Notes under the pieces: model-generated
The model's input: only the letters and a program-made list of their open reading frames with translations
What the model was told of the DNA's origin: nothing
Databases searched by the model: none
Program-made: the position numbers and the translations under genes
Source: Bacteroidales bacterium
GTDB taxonomy: Bacteria; Bacteroidota; Bacteroidia; Bacteroidales; UBA932
Direction: 5' to 3'
Assembly (NCBI GenBank): GCA_015060445.1
Contig: SUYL01000062.1
Location: 1 to 43,039, forward strand
DNA length: 43,039 bases
In this document: positions 7,888-16,142 of the stretch, piece by piece
How the letters are laid out: the number at the start of each line of letters is the position of its first letter
Position numbering within the stretch: position 1 is the stretch's first letter

Positions 7888-9216
7888 TTATAGTATTCCC
7901 GATAAATATTGTAGTTTGTAATAGTTGTACAGAATGTTTATTCTGGCATTCACCTCCTGAAGCCTTGCATCCAGGCTCTGCGAAGAGGCATCAAGAAGGT
8001 CTGTAACAAGGGCAAGCCCGTTGTTGTAGCGGTAGTTTACAAGATTGTAGTTCTCCTGTGCCAGTTCTACACTCTTCTCTTTGGTTTTGAGCAGCACATA
8101 TGCTTCCCGATAACTAATCTGGGCCGCCTTTACCCCAAGCAGGATCCCTTCAGTGGCAACCTGCTCCTGTTGGGCGGCTCTTGTAACGGCAAGTTTCTCC
8201 TGCCTTATCTTCTTCCCTGTCTTATAGAGGTTCCCCAGATTATATTTCAGACCTATGCCAAAACCCCAGTAGTTGAAATTCTTGTCCAGAACAGGAATCT
8301 CAAAGGTTACCGGGCCGTTCAGGCTGTTGGTAGCATAAACTGCAATTTTTGGCAATCTCTCTGATTTTGTAATCTGCAGTTTCTCCTGGCTCATTCTTGT
8401 GGCTGTACCTGCCATCCTTATACCGTACGCAGAGTTGAGGGCCTGCTGTTCCCAATCCCCGTTGTCCTGTAGAGAATCAATGCATATTTCCGATGGCTCA
8501 ATTACAGTACCCTCATCCAGCCCAAGGGCAATATTCAGTTGGGTGTTTATTATTTCCCTGGCATTGTCCAGTTTTACTTTATTGTACTCCAGATTCTGTA
8601 GCAGGAGTTCAAAGCGGGTTACATCATTCTGCAGGGCAGCACCTTCACGGGCTCTTACCCTCATTTGCTCAAGAACTTTGGTAACCTGCCCTATATGGCT
8701 GGCCAGCACCTGCTGGTGGTTGCATATCTTGCACAGTTCAAGGTAATTGCCGGCAATCAGGAAATGAATCTCAGACCTGTTCTTCTGGGAATTCAGTTGG
8801 GCCATCTGGCTTGCCAGGCTGCTCATCTGTATGCTGTGCTTTATGGCACCACCGGTGTAGAGTACCTGAGAAACTTCAACTGCAAAACTGTTCCCGAAAC
8901 TTGGGATCTCTGCGCTCATGATATCTGTAAAATCCCTGTCCCAGACTGTACCGTCACCGTTGTACGAGGCGGAAACAGAGATATCTATGTTTGGAAGGTA
9001 TGCATTCTTTGCAACCTTTACCCCCTCAAGGGCTTCCAAAGTGGCTGTGCTATGGGCCTTAATGCTGCTGTTGTTGGCATCCGCAAGAGAGAACATCTCC
9101 CCAATGCTCAATTTTACAACATTGCCCCCCTGTTGGGCTGGGACATCCTGGCCATATACACAGAAACTGCATAACATTGCTGATGACAATGCTATGAGAA
9201 AAAGTGTACTTCTCAT
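7888..9216 (-). CDS. TolC-family outer-membrane efflux channel
   Basis: A 442-residue outer-membrane factor. The N-terminal signal peptide (about 1-22) ends at VYG-Q. Two TolC/OEP repeats follow, each with long alpha-helical hairpins (about 100-235 and 320-430) and amphipathic strands for the barrel. Residues LSIGEMFSLADANNSSIKA near the mature N-terminus match the usual start of OEP proteins. It is the first gene of the efflux operon, giving the order TolC, HlyD, MFS common in Bacteroidetes. No lipobox was seen. A promoter-like -7 element and an inverted repeat lie about 175-205 bp upstream. Confidence 0.9.
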   Translation of the reverse strand: MRSTLFLIALSSAMLCSFCVYGQDVPAQQGGNVVKLSIGEMFSLADANNSSIKAHSTATLEALEGVKVAKNAYLPNIDISVSASYNGDGTVWDRDFTDIMSAEIPSFGNSFAVEVSQVLYTGGAIKHSIQMSSLASQMAQLNSQKNRSEIHFLIAGNYLELCKICNHQQVLASHIGQVTKVLEQMRVRAREGAALQNDVTRFELLLQNLEYNKVKLDNAREIINTQLNIALGLDEGTVIEPSEICIDSLQDNGDWEQQALNSAYGIRMAGTATRMSQEKLQITKSERLPKIAVYATNSLNGPVTFEIPVLDKNFNYWGFGIGLKYNLGNLYKTGKKIRQEKLAVTRAAQQEQVATEGILLGVKAAQISYREAYVLLKTKEKSVELAQENYNLVNYRYNNGLALVTDLLDASSQSLDARLQEVNARINILYNYYKLQYLSGIL

Positions 9217-9389
9217 ATAAAATATTTTAAAGGATTATTTCAGTGTAGCTTTGCCGGTCCGGCAGGAAATCTTCCGGCTAAATGATCTGGTTGAACGGAT
9301 ATTCACTGCCCCAAAGAAATGCCTTTGGCGAACTGCATATGACTGATATACAAATGAATTCCATAGTTTATACCCGTTTAAAAGCGGTG

Positions 9390-9421
9390 CAAATATACGA
9401 AATTCTCCAGTTTTTTGGAGA
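9390..9421 (-). promoter_or_regulatory. Promoter -7 box with adjacent inverted repeat for the efflux operon
   Basis: On the minus strand TATATTTG (9397-9390) matches TAnnTTTG. Just upstream, TCTCCA/TGGAGA (9404-9409, 9416-9421) is a perfect 6-bp inverted repeat with a 6-nt spacer in the -33 region, where a repressor could block polymerase. No regulator gene lies beside the operon. Confidence 0.45.
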
Positions 9422-9461
9422 TTTTCTGCATTCCTTTTTTGTGTGTCTTTTTGTCGGAAGG

Positions 9462-9603
9462 CCAAGAGGTTAGGCACCAGCATCCCGACAGAATAGCGTC
9501 AAATGCCAATACTGGTGCCCAACCTCATTGTGCTGGTGGAGGATAGGCACCGGATATTTGGATATGGCATGCGCGAATAGTATTGGCGTGCCCAATCTCT
9601 TGG
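9462..9603. repeat. Interspersed repeat copy B with nested inverted repeats
   Basis: Positions 9462-9499 are the second copy of the 38-bp repeat. The block is bounded by CCAAGAGGTTAGGCAC (9462-9477) and its near reverse complement GTGCCCAATCTCTTGG (9588-9603, 14 of 16 pairs). An inner arm GGTTAGGCACCAG (9468-9480) pairs with CTGGTGCCCAACC (9512-9524, 12 of 13). No coding potential was accepted in 9217-9672. Confidence 0.65.
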
Positions 9604-9672
9604 AATGATGGTTGGAACTTGGATGCCATTTCTCCGGTGCCATTGATTCCATCCGGTACCTGTTCAGGGAGG

Positions 9673-9984
9673 TTACCTTTTGTCCATCAGACCGAACTTG
9701 GCCCATTGTTCCTGGGGGTAGTTCAGTTTGATGATTTGGCGGAGGTCTGAATAGCCGTTTTTCACCTCATCCAGTTTGGCGTTGGCTGCGTGGAGTTTTT
9801 GAGAGACTGTTTCTCTCATCTTCTCAACCTCTGCAATCATTGCAGTTGCCCGGGCAGAGTTCTCCTCCAATTGTTTGAGGCTTTCCCATTGGATTCCCAA
9901 CCTCTCAAGTTCTGCATAATTCTTTTTGATTCCGGCAACAAGAACCTGTGCCTTTTCAACACTTAGATCAAATGTCTTTGACAT
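9673..9984 (-). CDS. Small coiled-coil protein, unknown function
   Basis: This 103-residue soluble protein is not assigned to a named family. Most of it (about 5-85) is predicted helix with heptad-like spacing and many Glu, Lys, Ala and Leu. There is no signal peptide or TM segment. The C-terminus (LRQIIKLNYPQEQWAKFGL then MDKR) looks conserved-domain-like and resembles the tails of other small Bacteroidetes hypotheticals as I remember them. It stands alone between the repeat block and the divergent folC gene. Confidence 0.6.
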   Translation of the reverse strand: MSKTFDLSVEKAQVLVAGIKKNYAELERLGIQWESLKQLEENSARATAMIAEVEKMRETVSQKLHAANAKLDEVKNGYSDLRQIIKLNYPQEQWAKFGLMDKR

Positions 9985-10187
9985 GATTTTAATATTAGAT
10001 TCAACAAAGAATCTACGGGCCGGAGTACGGGACTTTATGTCCTCTCACACCACGGATTCAGCAGCAAAATTACCAAAAAAACAAAAAATGGAGTACCTTT
10101 ACGGATGTAAAATTTTTTATGAAACAGCAGGAACAACAGCCGGAATGCGTTATAAAATGTAGTGCCGGAGGAGAAAAGGAACTGAAG

Positions 10188-11483
10188 ATGATGACACAAC
10201 AGGAATACCAGCAGGAGATAGATTTTATTTTTAACCGTTTCCCTTCTTATCAGACGGCAGGGAAGGTTGCATATAAGCCCGGGATTGGGACAATGGAGGC
10301 GTTGGACAAGTTGCTTGGACATCCGCACCGCAGGTTCCGCAGCATTCATGTGGCCGGTACCAACGGCAAGGGTTCTACCAGCCATATGCTGGCGGCGGCA
10401 TTGCAGAAGAGTTACAGGGTAGGGCTTTATACCTCACCCCATCTTGTAGATTTCCGCGAGAGGATAAAGGTAGATGGCCAGATGGTGCCACAGGAGTTTG
10501 TGTATGGTTTCCTGAGGGAGTATAAGGAGCGGTTTGTGGAGTTGGGGGCCAGTTTCTTTGAGATAACAACTGCCCTTGCTTTTGCATATTTTGCAGCCCG
10601 TGAGGTGGATGTGGCGGTGATAGAGTGCGGCTTGGGGGGAAGGCTTGATTCTACCAACATCATTACTCCGGAATTGGCAATCATTACAAATATTGGCCTG
10701 GACCATTGTGAGCATCTGGGTTTCTCTCTGGGGGAGATTGCGGCAGAGAAGGCAGGTATTATAAAACCTGGTGTGCCGGTAGTTATAGGGGAGAAGGGAT
10801 GCAGTGAGGTGGAGAGTGTTTTCAGGGAAAAGGCGGCGCAGGCTGGTGCCCCAATCCTGTTTGCGGAGGAGGAAGTTGTAAAGGGTGGTTTGTCGGGAAG
10901 AATATATGAAGAGTTGTTGGGTAGGGAGATGGATCTTAAGGGGGCGTGCCAGCAGAAGAATATAAAGGGTGTGAGTGTGGCTTTGCAGGTGCTGCAGGGA
11001 AAATTTGAGGTGGATTTCCCTATTGACAACATTTGCAGGGCGGCGCAGATTACCGGATTGAGGGGACGGTGGGAGACTTTGTGCAGGGAGCCTCTTGTGG
11101 TATGTGATACGGGGCATAATGCACATGGATTTAAAGTGTTGGGGCCGCAGGTTGAGCGGAGAGCCAAAGAGAGGATGAAACTTTACCCGGGGGCAGAATT
11201 CCATATGGTTTTTGGAGTTGTTGCGGATAAGGACCTTGCAGCCATAGTGGATTATCTCCCTAAGGAGGCCCATTACCATTTTGTGAAGGCGAGGGGTACG
11301 AGGGCACTTCCGGCAGATCTCCTTGCGGAGAAAATGGAAGGATATGGCTTTAAAGGAGAGGCAGTGGGGGAGAGTATTGGGGAGTTCCTGAAGAGTTTTT
11401 CTGCAAAGGCCGGGGATTTTGTATTTATTGGGGGCAGCACATTTGTTGTTGCGGAGGCTATTGAGTATTTTTGTGTACATTAA
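10188..11483 (+). CDS. folC: Bifunctional folylpolyglutamate synthase / dihydrofolate synthase
   Basis: A Mur-ligase-family enzyme that adds glutamate to dihydropteroate and to reduced folates, using ATP, in the cytosol. The P-loop AGTNGKGSTSHMLA lies near residues 56-69 from this start. The downstream block VDVAVIECGLGGRLDSTN and NIGLDHCEHLG carry the magnesium/ATP residues, and VCDTGHNAHG is the C-terminal glutamate-ligase motif. Length is 431 residues from 10188. The reading frame is open from 10119, but homologues begin close to TQQEYQQEIDFIFNRFPSYQ, so 10188 (Met-Met) is preferred. The NCS2 permease starts 24 bp downstream and may be co-transcribed. Confidence 0.93.
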   Translation: MMTQQEYQQEIDFIFNRFPSYQTAGKVAYKPGIGTMEALDKLLGHPHRRFRSIHVAGTNGKGSTSHMLAAALQKSYRVGLYTSPHLVDFRERIKVDGQMVPQEFVYGFLREYKERFVELGASFFEITTALAFAYFAAREVDVAVIECGLGGRLDSTNIITPELAIITNIGLDHCEHLGFSLGEIAAEKAGIIKPGVPVVIGEKGCSEVESVFREKAAQAGAPILFAEEEVVKGGLSGRIYEELLGREMDLKGACQQKNIKGVSVALQVLQGKFEVDFPIDNICRAAQITGLRGRWETLCREPLVVCDTGHNAHGFKVLGPQVERRAKERMKLYPGAEFHMVFGVVADKDLAAIVDYLPKEAHYHFVKARGTRALPADLLAEKMEGYGFKGEAVGESIGEFLKSFSAKAGDFVFIGGSTFVVAEAIEYFCVH

Positions 11484-11507
11484 GAGCAAAACCTAAAAAC
11501 TATTTAT

Positions 11508-12791
11508 ATGCTATCTAAACTTTTTGGCTTTGATCCAAAGCTTTCAACTGTAAGGATAGAGGTGATGGCAGGCCTTACTACATTCCTTACAATGGCCTAC
11601 ATTCTGGCTGTAAATCCCAATATTTTGAGTGAAACCGGTATGGACAAAGGTGCGGTGTTTACAACTACTGTTGTTATATCTGCAATTGCAACAATGTTCA
11701 TGGGGCTTTATGCAAAGATGCCTCTTGCACTGGCTCCAGGTATGGGACTCAATGCATTCTTTGCATATACAGTATGTATGATAATGGGTTATACCTGGCA
11801 GTTTGCCCTTACTGCGGTTTTCCTTGAGGGACTTCTTTTCTTATTGCTTACCGTTACCAATTTGCGTGAAAAGATTGTTGAGGTTATTCCCAAGACCCTC
11901 AAGAATGCAATTGGAGCCGGCATAGGACTCTATATAGCATTTATAGGTTTGAAGAGTGCGGGCATTATTGTAGACAATCCGGCTACCCTTGTAAGCCTTG
12001 GAGACATAACATCGGGAGCCCCGCTTCTGGGCCTTATAGGTATTGTAATTACGGCTGTGATGCTTGTGTTTAATGTTAAGGGTGCATTGCTTTGGGGTAT
12101 TGTCCTTACTGCACTTATTGGAATACCTATGAGTGTCACCAAATTTGATGGGGTTTTTAGCGTACCTCCAGCAATAGATCCCATTTTCCTTAAGTTTGAG
12201 TGGGCTCACGTGTTTACAAAGGAGATGGCAATAATTGTGTTTACCTTCCTGTTTGTAGACCTTTTCGACTGCATTGGAACTGTTATTGGCGTTACAGAGC
12301 GTGCCGGAATGGTTAAAGACGGCAAGATTCCACACCTTAAGGAGATATTTATGACAGATTCACTGGCTACAACCCTTGGTGCAATTATGGGAACAAGTAC
12401 CGTAGCCGTTTATGTTGAGAGTGCTGCCGGAGTAAATGAGGGGGGAAGGAGCGGTCTTACTGCTTTTATAACAGGAGTCTGCTTCCTTGTTGCGCTGTTC
12501 TTTGCTCCACTGTTCCTTGCAATACCTGCAGCGGCAACAGCACCTGTTCTGGTATTGGTGGGGCTTATGATGATGGGAGCAGTTGTAAAGATAGATTTCA
12601 ACAATTACGCAGAATCTGTCCCTGCATTCATTTGTGTTATAATGATGCCTCTTACCTATAGCATCTCAGATGGTATAGTTCTTGGACACTTGAGTTATAT
12701 CTTCATAAATCTGTGCAGCGGCAATTACAGGAAGATTACAATGGGAATGTATGTGCTTGCGGCTTTCTTTTTGCTCAAGTTCTTAATGTAG
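11508..12791 (+). CDS. NCS2-family adenine/guanine/hypoxanthine permease (AzgA/PbuG type)
   Basis: A 427-residue inner-membrane purine importer with about 12-14 helices. Family signatures are near the N-terminus (RIEVMAGLTTFLTMAYILAV, NPNILSETGMD), in LALAPGMGLNAFFAYT, and in DLFDCIGTVIGVTERAG, which contains the conserved acidic substrate-site region. The PbuG/AzgA subgroup imports purine bases by proton symport. It follows folC by 24 bp and is closed by a long hairpin. Exact base preference is not visible. Confidence 0.9.
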   Translation: MLSKLFGFDPKLSTVRIEVMAGLTTFLTMAYILAVNPNILSETGMDKGAVFTTTVVISAIATMFMGLYAKMPLALAPGMGLNAFFAYTVCMIMGYTWQFALTAVFLEGLLFLLLTVTNLREKIVEVIPKTLKNAIGAGIGLYIAFIGLKSAGIIVDNPATLVSLGDITSGAPLLGLIGIVITAVMLVFNVKGALLWGIVLTALIGIPMSVTKFDGVFSVPPAIDPIFLKFEWAHVFTKEMAIIVFTFLFVDLFDCIGTVIGVTERAGMVKDGKIPHLKEIFMTDSLATTLGAIMGTSTVAVYVESAAGVNEGGRSGLTAFITGVCFLVALFFAPLFLAIPAAATAPVLVLVGLMMMGAVVKIDFNNYAESVPAFICVIMMPLTYSISDGIVLGHLSYIFINLCSGNYRKITMGMYVLAAFFLLKFLM

Positions 12792-12811
12792 CGGCGGCAA
12801 TCCGCTTAAAA

Positions 12812-12856
12812 GAATACGCCCGGCTCAAACTCTCCTTGTTTGATCCGGGCGTATTC
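12812..12856 (+). terminator. Long hairpin after the purine permease
   Basis: GAATACGCCCGG (12812-12823) pairs perfectly with CCGGGCGTATTC (12845-12856). The stem continues with CTCAAAC/GTTTGAT (one mismatch) to a 7-nt loop. No T-run follows, so this may be an RNA stabiliser or a non-canonical terminator. Confidence 0.6.
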
Positions 12857-12943
12857 CTTAACCTAAAATTTAACCTATGAAAAAAACTATTTGCAATATT
12901 CAGTTGCAAAGTGCGTGCCAAAGATTTTAACTGGTGTGAAAAT

Positions 12944-13111
12944 TTATAAAAAAAGTGTTCCTCCCGGGTGGAGAAACACTTTTTCCATTTCTGTTACAAG
13001 AAGCAGTACAGACCAGATAATTTTCCATCCTGTGCTGATGTTTTTCTTGAACACATCCATAACAGCCATAATAGCAAGTACTGTTCCTATCAACCAAATA
13101 ATAGTTCCCAT
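12944..13111 (-). CDS. 55-residue membrane peptide resembling a shortened PLDc_N-type protein
   Basis: Missed by longer-ORF searches. The 55-residue product has a hydrophobic helix at about 4-19 (IIWLIGTVLAIMAVMDVF), a short KKNISTGWK turn and a second hydrophobic stretch (IIWSVLLLVT). This is the start of small two-helix PLDc_N-type Bacteroidetes proteins, which usually continue with a second-helix WIG...YY segment. Here the frame runs instead into a terminator hairpin and stops in its U-tract, so the protein is truncated or naturally short. It is transcribed divergently from the PLP-enzyme operon, with a TATATTTG -7 box at 13161-13154. Confidence 0.5.
   Translation of the reverse strand: MGTIIWLIGTVLAIMAVMDVFKKNISTGWKIIWSVLLLVTEMEKVFLHPGGTLFL
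12950..12984 (-). terminator. Terminator overlapping the end of the 55-residue ORF
   Basis: AAAAAGTGTT (12950-12959) pairs with AACACTTTTT (12975-12984), with an inner CTCC/GGAG stem. T-runs lie on both strands, so it can act bidirectionally. On the minus strand the last 13 or so codons of the small ORF lie inside it. Confidence 0.75.
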
Positions 13112-13113
13112 AA

Positions 13114-13142
13114 TTGTAGTTTTTTAAGATTGATTAAATTTG
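13114..13142 (+). promoter_or_regulatory. Promoter of the PLP enzyme-umuDC operon
   Basis: TTG (13114-13116), an 18-nt spacer, then TAAATTTG (13135-13142). The start would be near 13149, about 38 nt before the ATG at 13187. It overlaps the divergent promoter of the 55-residue ORF. I see no SOS-type LexA palindrome here. Confidence 0.5.
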
Positions 13143-13186
13143 CATTATCACTACAAATATACAAAAAACACAAAAAAATAAAAAAT

Positions 13187-14383
13187 ATGAAACAGATTGA
13201 CCGCCGGGGCACATACTCTGTAAAGGTAGATGCCCTCAAAAAATATTTCGGGAAGGAGAATCTTCTTCCACTGTGGGTTGCAGATATGGATTTCAAGACA
13301 CCTGAGTGCGTAAGGAAGGCGTTGGAGGGAGTTTTGGAGGGTGGTGTATATGGGTATAATTTTATTCCCGACAATTATTTCCCTACAATTGCCTCATGGT
13401 TGAAACAGAAGCAGAAGTGGGAGGTGAAGCAGGATTGGCTGGCATTCATCCCTGGTATTGTGAAGGGGATAGGATATGCAATCAACTTCTTTACCCGTGA
13501 GGGAGACGGCATAATTGTGCAGCCCCCTGTGTATCCCCCATTCATAAATGTACCTAAGGGGAATGAGAGGAATCTGGTGTTCAACCCTCTCATAAGGGTT
13601 GAGGATGAAAATGCAAAATACCCTTACAGGATGGATTTTGACAACCTTAGGGAAATAGGCAAGAGCGGTGAGTGCAGCATGCTCATTTTGAGCAACCCCC
13701 ACAATCCGGGCGGTATAGCATGGGACCGCGAGACCTTGAAGGAACTTGCAGATATATGCTATGAGTATGGCATTCTGGTTATCTCAGATGAGATACATGC
13801 CGATATGCCGCTTTTTGGGACTGAACATATTCCGTTTGCATCTGTTAGTAAAGAGGCTGCACGCAACAGCATTACATTTGGCGCCCCTTCCAAGACCTTC
13901 AATATGGCTGGCATAGTAAGTTCGTTTGCAGTTGTTCCAAATGAGGAGTTGAGGGAGCCGTTCTATAAATGGATGCAGGTGAACGAGTTGAGCAGCCCTA
14001 CAATTTTTGCCACACTTGGAGCAATTGCAGCATATACAGATGGAGATGACTGGAGAATGAGAATGTTGGATTATATAGAGGGTAATGTTGTTTTTGTGGA
14101 GGATTTTTGCAAAGAACATTTCAACGGCCTTGTAAAGCCGGTAAGGCCATTGAGTTCATTCCTCATTTGGCTGGATTGTCGTGGCTTGTGCACCAAACTG
14201 TTTGGCAGTGCAGACCAGCAGAGGCTGGTAGACCTGTTCATTAACAGGGCAGGGCTGGCACTTAATGATGGTGCTGCATTTGGCCCGGGTGGCGACGGAT
14301 ATATGAGATTGAACGTGGGTTGTGGCAAGGAGGTGCTGGAGGAGGCATTGAACAATCTTAAATCTGCAATAGATGAGTACTAA
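13187..14383 (+). CDS. MalY/PatB-family PLP-dependent enzyme (cystathionine beta-lyase / aminotransferase)
   Basis: A 398-residue fold-type I PLP enzyme. The N-terminus (RRGTYSVKVDAL, LPLWVADMDF) is the MalY/PatB signature. The NPHNPGG motif binds the substrate carboxylate side, and VISDEIHAD holds the PLP-ring Asp. The Schiff-base lysine is K236 in APSKTFNMAG. Family members cleave cystathionine or cysteine C-S bonds, or act as aminotransferases. The open frame extends upstream to 12968, but homology and the promoter put the start at 13187. Its last 11 bp overlap umuD, so the three genes are one transcriptional unit. Substrate cannot be fixed from sequence. Confidence 0.9.
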   Translation: MKQIDRRGTYSVKVDALKKYFGKENLLPLWVADMDFKTPECVRKALEGVLEGGVYGYNFIPDNYFPTIASWLKQKQKWEVKQDWLAFIPGIVKGIGYAINFFTREGDGIIVQPPVYPPFINVPKGNERNLVFNPLIRVEDENAKYPYRMDFDNLREIGKSGECSMLILSNPHNPGGIAWDRETLKELADICYEYGILVISDEIHADMPLFGTEHIPFASVSKEAARNSITFGAPSKTFNMAGIVSSFAVVPNEELREPFYKWMQVNELSSPTIFATLGAIAAYTDGDDWRMRMLDYIEGNVVFVEDFCKEHFNGLVKPVRPLSSFLIWLDCRGLCTKLFGSADQQRLVDLFINRAGLALNDGAAFGPGGDGYMRLNVGCGKEVLEEALNNLKSAIDEY

Positions 14384-14792
14384 GAATGCGGTACCCGGCA
14401 TAAGTGTGGAACTTCCCGAGATAAAGGCCGGGTTCCCTTCCCCTGCTCAGGATTATGTGGAGAACGGGATAGACCTCAACCGGGAACTGGTGAGGAACCC
14501 TTCAAGTACATTTTTCGGGAGGGCCAGAGGCAACTCCATGGAGGGGGCCGGTATCTTTGACGGGGACCTCCTAATTATAGACAAGTCCCTGGAGCCGCGC
14601 GAGGGGGCAATAGCGGTGTGTTTCATAGACGGGGAGTTTACCCTAAAAAGAATCCATTTTGAAAGGGACGGGGGAGTAGTGGTTGCAATATGGCTGATGC
14701 CGGAAAATGAATCATTTGCCCCAATAAAGGTTACCCAGGACAACCAGTTTATAATTTGGGGGCTGGTGGTACATTCTGTAAGGAGTTTCTAG
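14373..14792 (+). CDS. umuD: UmuD-like S24 self-cleaving protein of DNA polymerase V
   Basis: A 139-residue LexA/UmuD-family peptidase. The predicted autocleavage bond is A19-G20 in IKAGFPSPA. The catalytic dyad is S55 (RGNSMEG) and K92 (FTLKRI), 37 residues apart as in E. coli UmuD (S60/K97). RecA-stimulated cleavage gives UmuD', which joins UmuC to make the translesion polymerase. It overlaps the upstream PLP enzyme by 11 bp and is 1 bp from umuC. Length equals that of classic UmuD. Confidence 0.93.
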   Translation: MSTKNAVPGISVELPEIKAGFPSPAQDYVENGIDLNRELVRNPSSTFFGRARGNSMEGAGIFDGDLLIIDKSLEPREGAIAVCFIDGEFTLKRIHFERDGGVVVAIWLMPENESFAPIKVTQDNQFIIWGLVVHSVRSF

Positions 14793-14793
14793 G

Positions 14794-16077
14794 ATGTTTG
14801 CTGTAATAGACTGCAATAATTTCTTTGTCTCGTGCGAGAAAGTCTTCAATCCTGCATTGGAGGGGAGGGCGGTTGTTGTGTTGTCCAATAACGACGGCTG
14901 TGTGGTCTCCAGGAGCCAGGAGGCAAAGGATATGGGGATAAAGATGGGTATGCCTGCATATCAGTTGGCCGAGCAGATGGGGCTTAGGATAGGGGAGGAT
15001 GTGGTGGCTTTCTCCAGCAATTACAAGTTGTACGGAGATATGAGCCGCAGGGTTATGCAGGTGCTGCAGGAACTTGTCCCCAGCATGGAGATATATTCCA
15101 TAGACGAGTGCTTTGCCTCATTTTCTGGGGTGAGTGTGGAGCAGATTGCAGAAAAGGCGGCGGAGATAGTATATAAAGTGAGAAAATATACGGGGATACC
15201 TGTATGTGTGGGTGTAGCCCCAACCAAGACACTGGCAAAGGTTGCAAACTGGTATGCCAAAAAATTTAAAGGATATAAGGGCTATTGTATAATAGACAGT
15301 GAGGAAAAGAGGGAGAAAGCCTTGCAGAAACTGGAAATAGGTGAAGTGTGGGGCATAGGACGCAGATATGCAAAATTTCTCAAGGGGGAAGGGGTGTACA
15401 CTGCCTATGCATTTACCCAAAAAAGTGCCTGGTGGGTAAAGAAGAATATGGGGGTAGTAGGTCTCCGTACCCAGATGGAACTGGGTGGGCAGCCGGTAGC
15501 CCAACTGGATCTGAGGGAGGAGAAGAAGTCAATTACCACCAGCAGGAGTTTCGGTGAGATGGTATCATCGCTGGAAGATCTCCAGGGGGCAGTTTCAAGT
15601 TTTGCTTCGGCCTGTGCCGGGAAACTGCGCCAGCAGGGGTCTGCAGCGGGGTATCTGAATGTATATATTCTTACCAATTTTTATCGGGAAGATCTTCCCA
15701 GATATTACAACAGCATAACAATAAAGTTGCCGGAGGCTACCGACAGCACCTTCCTGCTGGTGGAGGAGGCCCTGAAGGGGTTGAAGCAGATATACCGGAA
15801 GGGGTACCTGTACAAGAAGGCAGGGGTGATAGTAGGGGATATTGTCCCTTGCAATGCCGTTCAGCAGAACCTGTTTGAACATAAGGATACAGAGAAAATG
15901 AAATGCCTGAACGAAGTCCTTGACAGCGTAAACTCAAAATACGGAAGGGATGCCCTAAAGATAGCAGTGCAGGGGGGACTTTCAGATGACCAGGTAGAGA
16001 AGTGGGCCATGAAACGCACCTGGCTGAGCGGCAATTACACTACAGACCTTAAGGATATTATAAACATTAAGGTGTAA
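14794..16077 (+). CDS. umuC: UmuC-like Y-family DNA polymerase V catalytic subunit
   Basis: A 427-residue translesion DNA polymerase. Catalytic metal ligands are D6 (FAVIDCNNFF) and D104/E105 (YSIDECFASF). The finger motif NNDGCVVSRS and the helix-hairpin-helix region (GEVWGIGRRYAKFL) follow, then a little-finger domain from about 240 and the UmuC-specific C-terminus. Length matches E. coli UmuC (422). It starts 1 bp after umuD. It inserts nucleotides opposite damaged bases during SOS mutagenesis. Confidence 0.95.
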   Translation: MFAVIDCNNFFVSCEKVFNPALEGRAVVVLSNNDGCVVSRSQEAKDMGIKMGMPAYQLAEQMGLRIGEDVVAFSSNYKLYGDMSRRVMQVLQELVPSMEIYSIDECFASFSGVSVEQIAEKAAEIVYKVRKYTGIPVCVGVAPTKTLAKVANWYAKKFKGYKGYCIIDSEEKREKALQKLEIGEVWGIGRRYAKFLKGEGVYTAYAFTQKSAWWVKKNMGVVGLRTQMELGGQPVAQLDLREEKKSITTSRSFGEMVSSLEDLQGAVSSFASACAGKLRQQGSAAGYLNVYILTNFYREDLPRYYNSITIKLPEATDSTFLLVEEALKGLKQIYRKGYLYKKAGVIVGDIVPCNAVQQNLFEHKDTEKMKCLNEVLDSVNSKYGRDALKIAVQGGLSDDQVEKWAMKRTWLSGNYTTDLKDIINIKV

Positions 16078-16081
16078 TTGT

Positions 16082-16089
16082 TATCTTTG
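16082..16089 (+). promoter_or_regulatory. -7 box for the FKBP gene
   Basis: TATCTTTG fits TAnnTTTG, 54 bp before the start. No clear -33 TTG at the right spacing. A short GGCAC/GTGCC hairpin follows in the leader. Confidence 0.35.
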
Positions 16090-16142
16090 TTGTCTCAAAA
16101 AAAAGTATAACCAGGCACAGTGAGGTGCCATAACAGATTTTT

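Noticed and set aside
9235-9706. Two minus-strand ORFs (82 and 78 residues) in the gap upstream of the TolC-like gene
   Set aside because: They cover a promoter, an inverted repeat and the 38-bp repeat, and have low-quality composition.
12877-12930. 17-codon ORF starting Met-Lys-Lys-Thr-Ile-Cys
   Set aside because: Too short to support; it lacks the repeated codons of an amino-acid attenuator and lies after a terminator-like hairpin.
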